From an uncultured Paracoccaceae bacterium (GTDB lineage Bacteria > Pseudomonadota > Alphaproteobacteria > Rhodobacterales > Rhodobacteraceae), in assembly GCA_937952085.1 (NCBI GenBank), contig CALFYQ010000121.1, positions 1 through 17,855 of the forward strand: a stretch of 17,855 bases of DNA, written 5' to 3'. Shown in pieces: positions 6,573 through 13,133 of this stretch (position 1 is the first letter of the stretch; the number at the start of each line of letters is the position of its first letter). The position numbers were made by a program, and so were the translations under genes. The notes beneath the pieces were generated by a model. That model was given only the letters and a program-made list of their open reading frames with translations. It was not told where the DNA came from and made no database searches.

Positions 6573-8113
6573 CGGTCGAAGGCGAGGAAAAGCCCGAAGG
6601 CGAGCGCCGCGAGGAGGAGCGCGGCGCCCGCCGCCGCCTCCATCCGGTGCGCCGACATCAGCCCATGGACATAGAGCGGCAGGGTCGGCGCCGTCGGCGT
6701 CGCGAAGATCGCGACGACGCCGAGATCGCCGGCCGAAAGCGCCGCCGAGAGACCGCCGGCGAGGCCGAGCGGCCGCCGGAGCCGCGGCAGCCAGAGAAGC
6801 CGCAGCCGGTCCCGCGCCTGCATCCCGAGCGCCTCCGCCAGCGGCCCGTAGTCCCGCGCCGCCTCGCGGAGCGCCGGGAGGAGCAGCCGGAACGCGAAGG
6901 GGAGGGCGGAGGCCCCGTTCACCAGCGCCACCAGCGGCATCGCCACCGAGGCCGGCGCCACCACCGCCCGAAGCGCGAGGAAAAGCGCGACCCCCGCGAC
7001 GAAGGGCGAAACGACGAGGGCGAGGAGCGCGGTCGCCTCAACCAGCCGCGCCGCGCGGGGCGCCCGGCCTTCGAGCGCGACGACGAGCATGACGAGCGCA
7101 AGGCCGAGCGTCAGCGCCATCGCCGCCGCCGTCAGCGCGACGCCGAGCGAGCGCCCCGCCGCCAGCCAGACGCGCGGCCCCATCTCCCCGAGCCCGCCGA
7201 CCCCGAGCGCCGCCGCCGCGGCGAGGGGCGCGATCAGGAACGCCGCGGCGAGGCCGAGCGCGGCGCCGTCCCCGAGCCGCGCCGCAACGCCCCGCCCATC
7301 CCACCGCTCCGGCGGCGCGTCGAGCCCGGGCCCGAGCCCCGATGGCGCGGAGAGCCCGGCGGCGAGGAGCGCGAGCGCCAGCCCGAGCCCGAGCTGGAGC
7401 CCCGCCAGCGCCGCCGCCCGGCCGAGATCGAAATCGAACCGCACCGCCTGGTAGATCGCCAGTTCCAGCGTCGTCGCCCGCGGCCCGCCGCCAAGCGCCA
7501 AGGCGACCGCAAAGGAGGTGGCGCAAAGGAGGAAGATGAGCGCGAAGGCCCCGGGCGCCGCCGCCCGGAGCGCCGGCCACTCGATCAACCGGAAGAGAGG
7601 CCGCCCTTCGAGCCCGAGTTCCGCCGCCAGCCGCCAGCGCTCCGCCGGAATGTCGGAGAGCGCCTGGAGGAGGATCCGCACCGCCAGCGGCAGGTTGAAG
7701 AAGACATGGGCGAGCAGCACCCCCGAAAGCCCGTAGATGTCGAGCTTCGGCAGGCCGAGCGCGCCGAGCCCGTCGTTCACCAGCCCCGAACGCCCCCAGA
7801 TCGCGACGATGCCGAGGATCGCCACGATGATCGGCAAAAGGAACGGCGCGCCGAGCAGCGTCACCAGCGCCTCTCGCCCCGGAAACCGCCGCCGCGCCAG
7901 CGCCCGCGCCACCGGAATCGCCAGCGCGACCGAAATCAGCGCCGAGAGGAAGGCCTGCCGCGCGGTGAATTCGAGCGCCCGCCAGTCCGGCGCGGTGAAC
8001 CGCCCGGCCCCCTCGGCCCAGAGAAAGACGAGCGCCGCCGCGCCGATTGTGAGCGCGAGGACGAGCGCCAGCGCGCCGCCCCCCGCCCACCAGAGCGCCG
8101 GCGCGGGCCGCAT
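6557..8113 (-). CDS. thiP: Thiamine ABC transporter permease ThiP
   Basis: ThiP is the inner-membrane channel of the thiamine importer. It is a fused permease in which two homologous six-helix halves sit in one chain. The 518 residues contain about twelve hydrophobic segments and two ATPase-contacting EAA-type loops: one around AAELGLEGRPLFRLIEWPAL in the first half, the other around AEALGMQARDRLRLLWLPRL in the second. E. coli ThiP is of similar size (536). The start at 8113 (MRPAPALWW) is chosen because its ATG overlaps the thiB stop as TGATG, giving translational coupling. The open frame extends upstream to about 9001, but that part is antisense-like low-complexity sequence over thiB. Gly, Ala, Leu and Arg dominate, as expected for a very GC-rich genome. 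Confidence 0.94.
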   Translation of the reverse strand: MRPAPALWWAGGGALALVLALTIGAAALVFLWAEGAGRFTAPDWRALEFTARQAFLSALISVALAIPVARALARRRFPGREALVTLLGAPFLLPIIVAILGIVAIWGRSGLVNDGLGALGLPKLDIYGLSGVLLAHVFFNLPLAVRILLQALSDIPAERWRLAAELGLEGRPLFRLIEWPALRAAAPGAFALIFLLCATSFAVALALGGGPRATTLELAIYQAVRFDFDLGRAAALAGLQLGLGLALALLAAGLSAPSGLGPGLDAPPERWDGRGVAARLGDGAALGLAAAFLIAPLAAAAALGVGGLGEMGPRVWLAAGRSLGVALTAAAMALTLGLALVMLVVALEGRAPRAARLVEATALLALVVSPFVAGVALFLALRAVVAPASVAMPLVALVNGASALPFAFRLLLPALREAARDYGPLAEALGMQARDRLRLLWLPRLRRPLGLAGGLSAALSAGDLGVVAIFATPTAPTLPLYVHGLMSAHRMEAAAGAALLLAALAFGLFLAFDRWGRA

Positions 8114-9108
8114 CAGCGGCTCATCACCTCGAGCCATTCGGCGAGCGCCGCCTCGCGCTTCGCCGCCGCCTCCTCCGGCGGATAAATCAGCGATTTCGCC
8201 GGGATCGGCAGCGCCCTGAACCCCTCCGGCAGCCCGGCCTCCGGCGTCTTCGCCGGATACATCCAGTTCGTCTCCGGGATCACCGACTGGAAGCCGCTTT
8301 CGGCGATGAAGGCCATGAACTTGTCCGCGAGTTCCGGCGCATCGGTCCCCGCCAGCTTCCCGGCGACCTCGACCTGCATGTAATGGCCCTCGGAGAAAAT
8401 CGCCGCCGCCTTGGCGTCGTCCCCTTCGGCGATGGCGTGATAGGCGGGCGAGGTGGTGTAGGAGAGCGCCATCATCGCCTCCCCCTCGAGGAACATGCCG
8501 TAGGCCTCGTACCAGCCGGCCGTCACCGTCACGATCCGCGGCTTCAGCTTCGCCCAGATATCGGCGGCCTTGTCGCCATAAACCTCCTTCACCCAGAGGA
8601 GGAGGCCGAGCCCCGGCGAGGAGGAGCGCGGGTCCTGGATCACGATGGTCACGTCGTCGGGCGCGGCGAGCAACGCCTCGAAGGAGGTCGGCGCCGCGGC
8701 GAGCCGGGTCTTGTCGTAGACGAAGGCGAACCAGCCCCAATCGTAAGGGACGAAGAGCGGGTCGCTCCAGCCGCCCGGCACGTCCCAGTTCGCCGTCACG
8801 CCGTGCGGCGCGAAAAGGCCCGAAGCGGCGGCCTCCGCCATCAGGTTGGTGTCGAGCCCGAGCACCACGTCCGCCTCGGTGGCGGCGCCTTCGAGCTTCA
8901 CCCGCCCGAGCAGGGCCGCGCCGTCGCCGGCGGCGACAAGTTCGAGGTCGCAGCCGCAGACCGCCTCGAAGTTCTTCTCGATCGCGGCGCCCGGCCCCCA
9001 TTCGGTGACGAAGCTGTCATAGGTGTAGACGGTGAGCTTTTCGGCCGCATCCGCGCCGCCCGCGAGGGCGAGGGGGAGGGCCGCAGCGGCGAGGCGAAGC
9101 CTCTTCAT
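8113..9108 (-). CDS. thiB: Thiamine-binding periplasmic protein ThiB (TbpA)
   Basis: ThiB captures thiamine, thiamine phosphate and thiamine diphosphate in the periplasm and delivers them to ThiPQ. The 331-residue protein starts with a Sec signal peptide (MKRLRL, a hydrophobic stretch, then a likely cut after GGADA at 21). Several blocks match E. coli TbpA closely: YTYDSF (28-33), the CGC pair (51-53, CNC in E. coli), VVLGLDTNL (81-89), VPGGW (110-114), QDPRSSSPGLGLLLW (158-172), TVTAGWYEAYG (194-204) and LSYTTSPAYH (215-224). A strong Shine-Dalgarno, AAGGAG, lies six bases before the ATG and is covered by the hairpin described separately. It is the first gene of the thiBPQ operon, under the TPP riboswitch. 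Confidence 0.96.
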   Translation of the reverse strand: MKRLRLAAAALPLALAGGADAAEKLTVYTYDSFVTEWGPGAAIEKNFEAVCGCDLELVAAGDGAALLGRVKLEGAATEADVVLGLDTNLMAEAAASGLFAPHGVTANWDVPGGWSDPLFVPYDWGWFAFVYDKTRLAAAPTSFEALLAAPDDVTIVIQDPRSSSPGLGLLLWVKEVYGDKAADIWAKLKPRIVTVTAGWYEAYGMFLEGEAMMALSYTTSPAYHAIAEGDDAKAAAIFSEGHYMQVEVAGKLAGTDAPELADKFMAFIAESGFQSVIPETNWMYPAKTPEAGLPEGFRALPIPAKSLIYPPEEAAAKREAALAEWLEVMSR

Positions 9109-9114
9109 GGAATG

Positions 9115-9138
9115 CTCCTTGCGCTGCGGCGCAAGGAG
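9115..9138 (-). promoter_or_regulatory. Perfect 10-bp hairpin sequestering the thiB Shine-Dalgarno
   Basis: Read on the minus strand, CTCCTTGCGC (9138-9129) and GCGCAAGGAG (9124-9115) are perfect complements around a CGCA loop. The downstream arm contains the whole AAGGAG ribosome-binding site of thiB. This is the layout of the expression platform of a translation-controlling TPP riboswitch: when TPP is bound the hairpin forms and hides the ribosome site. The bases UCCCU (9141-9137), overlapping the upstream arm, can instead pair with AGGGA (9171-9167) inside the aptamer. That pairing could be the ligand-free alternative. The pairing is seen; the switching is inferred. Confidence 0.8.
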
Positions 9139-9159
9139 GGACTCGACGTTTTCGGGCGT

Positions 9160-9247
9160 CGCGCCTTCCCTACGCCGGCATGATCCGGTTCAGGTTCGTC
9201 GGGTTCGCTTGCGCATCTCAGCGGCCGAAACCGCACCCCGAGGCAAG
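9160..9247 (-). ncRNA. TPP riboswitch (THI element) controlling thiBPQ
   Basis: The minus strand contains the conserved THI-box blocks in order. CGGGGTGC (about 9240-9233) is followed by a short GCGG/CCGC stem, then CTGAGA, ACCC, GAACCTGA, a CCGG/CCGG stem (CCGGATCATGCCGG) and GGCGTAGGGA (9176-9167). The closing P1 stem can be formed by UGCCU (9245-9241) with AGGCG (9166-9162). The aptamer binds thiamine diphosphate, and in Gram-negative bacteria it usually blocks translation. It lies about 55-140 bases ahead of thiB, with a short CGACG/CGTCG hairpin (9161-9144) between the aptamer and the Shine-Dalgarno hairpin. This fits feedback repression of thiamine uptake. Identification is secure from the conserved core. 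Confidence 0.96.
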
Positions 9248-9251
9248 CCGA

Positions 9252-9280
9252 AGACTAGGCCGCGCGGGCGGCGCGGTCAA
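9252..9280 (-). promoter_or_regulatory. Probable sigma-70 promoter of thiBPQ
   Basis: On the minus strand, TTGACC (9280-9275) resembles a -35 box (5 of 6 to TTGACA). After a 17-base spacer comes TAGTCT (9257-9252), a weaker -10 box. Transcription would then start near 9245, at the 5' strand of aptamer stem P1, exactly where a riboswitch leader should begin. The spacing and position support it; no experiment is implied. Confidence 0.6.
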
Positions 9281-9630
9281 TGAAGCGGCGGGGCAGGCGG
9301 TCGGGCGTCGCTTGTCGGTTCGGCCGCCCATCTTCATCGGTGCTCCGCTTCGGCGCGAAGGCGCGCCCTATCCGCACTTCCCGGCCCTCAAAGCGGGCGG
9401 CCCCCCCCCCCCGGTCGTCACGCGTGGCTCGGCCCGAAGTCGGGGCGACGCCATGAAGCGCCCAATCCAGCCCGGTCAGGCGCCCACCCAGGGGCAGGCG
9501 CGGCCCTTCGCGCCCCGCTCCGCCGAAGCCAGGTCCATCGCGAAGCGAAGAAGACGCTCCGTCACGCCGGGCTTCCCCGCGCCACCCGCGCGCGTCTATC
9601 CTTACGCGCGCGAGAACCCGGAGGACCAGG
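9281..9630. other. Intergenic leader with no gene seen, containing a C12 tract
   Basis: About 350 bases lie between the divergent thiBPQ promoter and the start of the 202-residue protein. No open frame here has a convincing ribosome site or coding pattern. The region holds a run of 12 C at 9401-9412. An inverted repeat CGCGCGCG (9587-9594) / CGCGCGCG (9605-9612) flanks TCTATCCTTA. Within that loop, TATCCT (9597-9602) could be a -10 box for the downstream gene, though no good -35 is visible. Confidence 0.5.
9401..9412. repeat. Homopolymer run of 12 C
   Basis: Twelve consecutive C residues (G on the other strand) lie between two GC-rich stretches in the non-coding leader. Runs of this length are prone to slipped-strand length change, and also to sequencing error. 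No frame across it encodes a recognisable protein, so it is not an obvious frameshift site in a gene. Confidence 0.9.
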
Positions 9631-10239
9631 ATGCGGATCGGAGAGGCGCTTCACCGCCCCTGGCGCGCCCAGCCCTGCCGGGAGGAGGAGGACGAGGGCG
9701 GCGGCGACAGCGCCTTCGTGAGAGACTACGACCTCTACCTCTATCTCCTGCTCGACCCGTTCCGCCCCGAGACGAGCGAGGCCGGCGCGGCGATGATCCG
9801 CGTCCTCCGCGACTTCGATCGCGCGTCCTCGGCCAGCCTCTCGATCCGCCGGCCCTATTCCGGATCGGAGACGAAGTTCCGCGAGGAGGTCCTTTCCGTC
9901 CTCAAGGCCGAACCCCCGCATCGTGCGGCGGTGGCGGATCGCCTCGGCGTCTTCGTCGCGGCGAAGGAGCTTGGCCGCTTCGACGAGGACATCCACCGCT
10001 GCGCCTTCCTCGATTTCGAAACGCTCTTCACCCCCGAAGGCGCCTTCCTTTCGGGCGAGGCCGTCACCGCGCTGAAGGCGCTCGCGAAGCTAGAAGGCGG
10101 AAAACTGCTCGATGCGCTCCAGGCGCGGAAGGCGCAGCGGCGGGACTGGCTTTCGGCCGTCGAATGGAAGGTCGGCCTCTACGGCGTGACGGTCGACATG
10201 AAGAAGCTCTTCGAGGCCGCGCGCGGCGGAACGCTCTAG
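9631..10239 (+). CDS. Hypothetical protein, 202 residues, family not recognised
   Basis: I do not recognise this protein. The frame has strong G/C at third codon positions and a good Shine-Dalgarno (GGAGG, six bases before the ATG), so it is probably a real gene. There is no signal peptide or membrane segment, so it is likely cytoplasmic. An acidic-glycine patch (EEEDEGGGD, 18-26) precedes a stretch rich in Tyr and Leu (DYDLYLYLLLDPF, 32-44). The remainder looks mixed alpha/beta, with several charged amphipathic stretches (for example the Ala/Leu/Lys-rich segment about 143-168) and the C-terminal WKVGLYGVTVDMKKLFEAA. No catalytic motif is apparent. It is monocistronic and converges on aroC, its stop sharing CTAG with the aroC stop. 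An overlapping minus-strand frame is judged a shadow. Confidence 0.75.
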   Translation: MRIGEALHRPWRAQPCREEEDEGGGDSAFVRDYDLYLYLLLDPFRPETSEAGAAMIRVLRDFDRASSASLSIRRPYSGSETKFREEVLSVLKAEPPHRAAVADRLGVFVAAKELGRFDEDIHRCAFLDFETLFTPEGAFLSGEAVTALKALAKLEGGKLLDALQARKAQRRDWLSAVEWKVGLYGVTVDMKKLFEAARGGTL

Positions 10240-11336
10240 CCGATCCGCCCGCCGCCCTCGCCGACCTGGCCGCGATGGCGGAGCACATGGTCGAGGATCA
10301 CGCAGGCCATCATCGCCTCGCCGACCGGCACCGCGCGGATGCCGACGCAGGGGTCGTGCCGGCCCTTGGTGACGATCTCGGCGTCGCGCCCGGCCTTGTC
10401 CACCGTCCGCCGCGGCGTGAGGATCGAGGAGGTCGGCTTCACCGCGAAACGAACCACCACGTCCTGCCCGGTGGAGATGCCGCCAAGCACGCCGCCTGCA
10501 TGGTTCGAAAGGAAGGTCGGGCCGGCGTTCCCCATCCGCATCTCGTCGGCATTCTCCTCGCCGGTGAGCGCGGCCGCGGCCATGCCGGCCCCGATCTCGA
10601 CGCCCTTCACCGCGTTGATCGACATCATCGCAGCCGCGAGGTCGGCGTCGAGCTTGCCGTAGATCGGCGCGCCGAGCCCGGCCGGAACGCCCGAGGCGAC
10701 CACCTCGATCACCGCGCCGACCGAGGAGCCGGATTTCCGCAGCCCGTCGAGATAGTCGGCCCAGAGCGTCGCCGCCGCGGCGTCGCCGGTCCAGAACGGG
10801 TTCCGCTCCACCTCGTCCCAGTCCCAGTTCGCGCGGTCGGCCTCATGGACGCCCATCCGCACCATCGCGCCTCTGATCGAGACGCCGGGGAGAAGCGCCG
10901 AAAGCGCCGCCCGCGCCACCGCCCCGGCCGCGACGCGCGCCGCCGTCTCCCGCGCGGAGGATCGGCCGCCGCCCCGCGGGTCCCGCACCCCGTACTTGAT
11001 CCAGTAGGGATAGTCGGCGTGGCCCGGCCGGAACTTATCCGCGATCTCGGAATAGTCCTTCGAGCGCTGGTCGGTGTTGCGGATGAAAAGCTGGATCGGC
11101 GTGCCGGTCGTCACGCCCTCGTAGACGCCGGAGAGGATCTCCACCTCGTCGGCCTCGCGGCGCTGGGTGGTGAAGCGGCTCGTCCCCGGCTTCCGCCGGT
11201 CCATCCAGGGCTGGATGTCGGCCTCGGAAAGCGGCACGCCCGGCGGGCAGCCGTCCACCACCGCGCCGAGCGCCGGCCCGTGGCTCTCGCCCCAGGTGGT
11301 GACGCGGAAGAGATGGCCGAAGGTGTTGTAGGACAT
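10236..11336 (-). CDS. aroC: Chorismate synthase
   Basis: AroC catalyses the last shikimate-pathway step, trans-elimination of phosphate from 5-enolpyruvylshikimate 3-phosphate to give chorismate, the precursor of aromatic amino acids and other aromatics. It needs reduced FMN. The 366-residue length is normal. Family signatures are clear: FRVTTWGESHGPALGAVVDG (10-29) with His19, RRKPGTSRFTTQRREADEV (47-65), RPGHADYPYWIKYG (103-116) with His106, and DPRGGGRSSARETAARVAAG (119-138). The start is set by AAGGAG eight bases before the ATG. That ribosome site overlaps a perfect 13-bp hairpin. The gene is 58 bases downstream of a small membrane-protein gene on the same strand, probably in one transcript. 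Its stop overlaps that of the convergent hypothetical gene by four bases. Confidence 0.97.
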   Translation of the reverse strand: MSYNTFGHLFRVTTWGESHGPALGAVVDGCPPGVPLSEADIQPWMDRRKPGTSRFTTQRREADEVEILSGVYEGVTTGTPIQLFIRNTDQRSKDYSEIADKFRPGHADYPYWIKYGVRDPRGGGRSSARETAARVAAGAVARAALSALLPGVSIRGAMVRMGVHEADRANWDWDEVERNPFWTGDAAAATLWADYLDGLRKSGSSVGAVIEVVASGVPAGLGAPIYGKLDADLAAAMMSINAVKGVEIGAGMAAAALTGEENADEMRMGNAGPTFLSNHAGGVLGGISTGQDVVVRFAVKPTSSILTPRRTVDKAGRDAEIVTKGRHDPCVGIRAVPVGEAMMACVILDHVLRHRGQVGEGGGRIG

Positions 11337-11345
11337 GCGCGCGCT

Positions 11346-11383
11346 CCTTCCCGCCGCCGAATACCGGCAGGGCGGCGGGAAGG
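11346..11383 (-). promoter_or_regulatory. Perfect 13-bp hairpin between the small membrane protein gene and aroC
   Basis: CCTTCCCGCCGCC (minus strand, 11383-11371) and GGCGGCGGGAAGG (11358-11346) are exact complements around a 12-base loop. The downstream arm contains the first four bases of the aroC Shine-Dalgarno AAGGAG. It could hide that site, attenuate read-through from the upstream gene, or both. No T-run follows, so it is not a standard intrinsic terminator. The pairing is certain; the role is inferred. Confidence 0.7.
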
Positions 11384-11394
11384 GAAGGCGGCGC

Positions 11395-11610
11395 TCAGTT
11401 GAGCGTCGTCGCCTCTTGCGTCAGGCGCGGTGCGCCGGCGCCGGGAAGCGGCTCATGGAAGGCGTCGGCCGCCATGATGCCGAGGGCGAGCGCCGCATAG
11501 ATCGCGACCATCGCGAGCAGCCGCCAGGGATCGCCCTCGCCAAACCTGCGGACGCCATCCGCGTTCCGCGTCACGGGCGCCGGGCCGTAGCCCATCGTCT
11601 CCGTATTCAT
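11395..11610 (-). CDS. Small single-helix membrane protein, 71 residues, function unknown
   Basis: The 71-residue protein has a polar N-terminus (about 1-28), one strongly hydrophobic helix (LLAMVAIYAALALGIMAADA, about 31-50), and a short polar tail. It would sit in the inner membrane with one crossing. I do not recognise a family. The start is supported by GGAG seven bases before the ATG, and a probable promoter with palindromes lies about 75-100 bases upstream. It precedes aroC by 58 bases on the same strand, so co-transcription is likely, but nothing links it to chorismate synthesis. Overlapping frames on this strand lack a ribosome site and look like shadows. Being small, it could be missed by gene finders. 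Confidence 0.65.
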   Translation of the reverse strand: MNTETMGYGPAPVTRNADGVRRFGEGDPWRLLAMVAIYAALALGIMAADAFHEPLPGAGAPRLTQEATTLN

Positions 11611-11629
11611 TCTCAGTCTCCGTTAAGGC

Positions 11630-11646
11630 GCCGCCGCATCGGCGGC
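11630..11646 (-). other. 7-bp hairpin in the leader of the small membrane protein gene
   Basis: On the minus strand GCCGCCG (11646-11640) pairs perfectly with CGGCGGC (11636-11630) around an ATG loop. It ends about 12 bases before the GGAG ribosome site of the 71-residue protein gene. It could affect translation or mRNA stability. It has no T-run and is not a terminator for the upstream mrp gene by the usual rule. Confidence 0.4.
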
Positions 11647-11681
11647 ACGGCGGAGATGGGGTGCGGTGCAGCATGATGGAA

Positions 11682-11711
11682 ATGAATATTCATGTCTCTT
11701 TGTATCACAAA
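11682..11711 (-). promoter_or_regulatory. Probable promoter/operator with two adjacent palindromes
   Basis: This is an unusually AT-rich island. It holds a perfect 12-bp palindrome ATGAATATTCAT (11682-11693) and, five bases away, TTTGTATCACAAA (11699-11711), a 5-3-5 inverted repeat. On the minus strand TTGTGA (11710-11705) could be a -35 box and TATTCA (11688-11683) a -10 box with a 16-base spacer, reading towards the 71-residue protein and aroC. Palindromes covering both promoter boxes suggest a repressor or activator site. I cannot name the regulator. Confidence 0.5.
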
Positions 11712-11810
11712 CCCTGAATGGTCCCGCGCCGCGCGACCGCCGCTCCCTGCGCGAACGAGGGCGCGCCGGGCCGGCGATCGAGACTTCGGCGCCGATCGCG
11801 GCGGCGCGCC

Positions 11811-12959
11811 TCACACCCGGACCGACGCGCCTTCCGGGTTGTGCGCGCCGAGGCACTCGGCCAGCGCCCGGGCGATTTCGCGGAAATGCGCGGCCTCCGC
11901 GCTTTCCGGCTTCGACGCGACGATGGGCGTCCCCTCGTCCGAGGTGGTCCGGAGCTGGAGCGTCAGCGGCAGCCGGCCGAGGAACGGCGCGCCGATCCGC
12001 GTCGCCTCCGCCTCGGCGCCGCCATGGCCGAAGATCTCGGTCTCGTGGCCGCAATTCGGGCAGCAGAAGGTCGCCATGTTCTCGATCACCCCGAGAAGCG
12101 GGATCTTCAGCTTCTCGAACATGTCGATGGCCTTCCGCGCGTCGAGCAGGGCGACATCCTGCGGGGTGGAGACGACGACGGCGCCAGAGAGCTTCGCCTT
12201 CTGCGAAAGCGAAAGCTGCACGTCGCCGGTGCCGGGCGGCAGGTCGATGATGAGGAAGTCGAGCGGCGCCCAGTCCACCTGGTGGAGCATCTGCGTCACC
12301 GCGCCCATCAGCATCGGGCCGCGCCAGATCACGCTTTCCCGCTCGCCGGTCAGGAAGCCCATCGACATGCACTTCACGCCATAGCCGCGGAGCGGGACGA
12401 TGGTCTGCCCGTCAGGCGAATTCGGCCGGCCCTCGATGCCGAGCATCCGCGGCTGCGACGGCCCGTAGACGTCCGCGTCGAGCAGGCCGACGCGCCAGCC
12501 CTCCATCGCCAGCGCCACCGCGAGATTGGCCGAGACGGTGGATTTTCCCACCCCGCCCTTGCCGGAGCCGACCGCGACGATGCGGGCGACGCCGGCCACC
12601 TGGCCGTCATTCGGCGCGGGGGAGGGGCCGCGGAGCGGCTTGTCGCCGGGCTTCGCGCGGGCGCCGAGATCGGGCGGCGGGCCCTTCGGCGCCGGGGCCG
12701 TGGACGCCGCCGAATGCGCAGTGAGCGCGACCAGCGCGGAGGAGACTCCGGGCACCGCCCGCGCCGCGGCCTCCGCCGCCTGCCGCAGCGGCTCCAGCGA
12801 GGGGCCGCGCGCCGGGTCGACCTCCAGCGCGAAACGCACCGCGCCGCTCTCCACGGCGAGGCCCGTCACCATGCCGGTCGAGACCACGTCCCGCCCCGTC
12901 GCCGGATCGACGACCGCGCCGAGCGCCTTCAGCACGTCATTTCGCGTCGCGCCCGCCAT
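11811..12959 (-). CDS. mrp: Mrp/ApbC family iron-sulfur cluster carrier ATPase
   Basis: Mrp/ApbC proteins are cytoplasmic P-loop ATPases of the MinD/NubP type that bind and hand over Fe-S clusters to client enzymes. The 382-residue protein has an N-terminal MIP18/DUF59-like domain (about 5-83), a Pro/Ala-rich linker (about 84-122), and the ATPase domain. The deviant Walker A GKGGVGKS is at 133-140, the switch region DADVYGPSQPRMLG at 161-174, and the Walker B-like DFLIIDLPPGTGD at 234-246. The cluster-binding cysteines lie in FCCPNCG (298-304), with C300 and C303 as the CxxC pair. Length and order are normal. It is transcribed alone, divergent from the peptide ABC operon across 174 bases. The Shine-Dalgarno is weak (CAGGTGCGAT before ATG), and TATCTA about 30 bases upstream may be a -10 box. 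Confidence 0.95.
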   Translation of the reverse strand: MAGATRNDVLKALGAVVDPATGRDVVSTGMVTGLAVESGAVRFALEVDPARGPSLEPLRQAAEAAARAVPGVSSALVALTAHSAASTAPAPKGPPPDLGARAKPGDKPLRGPSPAPNDGQVAGVARIVAVGSGKGGVGKSTVSANLAVALAMEGWRVGLLDADVYGPSQPRMLGIEGRPNSPDGQTIVPLRGYGVKCMSMGFLTGERESVIWRGPMLMGAVTQMLHQVDWAPLDFLIIDLPPGTGDVQLSLSQKAKLSGAVVVSTPQDVALLDARKAIDMFEKLKIPLLGVIENMATFCCPNCGHETEIFGHGGAEAEATRIGAPFLGRLPLTLQLRTTSDEGTPIVASKPESAEAAHFREIARALAECLGAHNPEGASVRV

Positions 12960-13133
12960 ATCGCACCTGCAGTTTCTTCACATTCGGTCGATAGATAGGC
13001 CGACGGCGCGCGGAGCGCCACGCCCGGAGCCGCCGGTTTCGCAGCGTGACCGTTCCGGCACGCCCCGCGCGCGAAAGCGGTTGCCCGTTCCGCGCTGGAT
13101 TGCGACAAACATGCGGCAACCCGGGGGGTAAGC

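Noticed and set aside
6647..8185. Plus-strand open frame (512 codons) opposite thiP
   Set aside because: Product is almost only Arg, Pro, Glu and Gly; it is the complement of the Ala/Leu/Gly-rich permease.
8114..9001. N-terminal extension of the thiP frame back to 9001
   Set aside because: This part lies over thiB and has no family similarity; the ATG at 8113 overlapping the thiB stop gives a normal-length ThiP.
9562..9996. Minus-strand open frame of 144 codons opposite the hypothetical gene
   Set aside because: No ribosome site, and the plus-strand frame has the stronger codon pattern and Shine-Dalgarno.
9180..11402. Plus-strand open frame of 740 codons spanning the riboswitch, leader, hypothetical gene and aroC
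   Set aside because: It runs antisense through aroC and the TPP riboswitch and is out of frame with the 202-residue gene; composition is Arg/Pro/Gly-rich and has no domain.
11740..11810. Possible terminator after mrp
   Set aside because: CGATCG repeats and other GC-rich pairings exist, but no single stem with a following T-run stands out on the minus strand.
12960..13133. Searched the divergent mrp / ABC-operon gap for an operator or riboswitch
   Set aside because: Only weak promoter-like boxes (TATCTA towards mrp; TTGCCC with a poor -10 towards the ABC operon) were seen, and no convincing palindrome or RNA motif.
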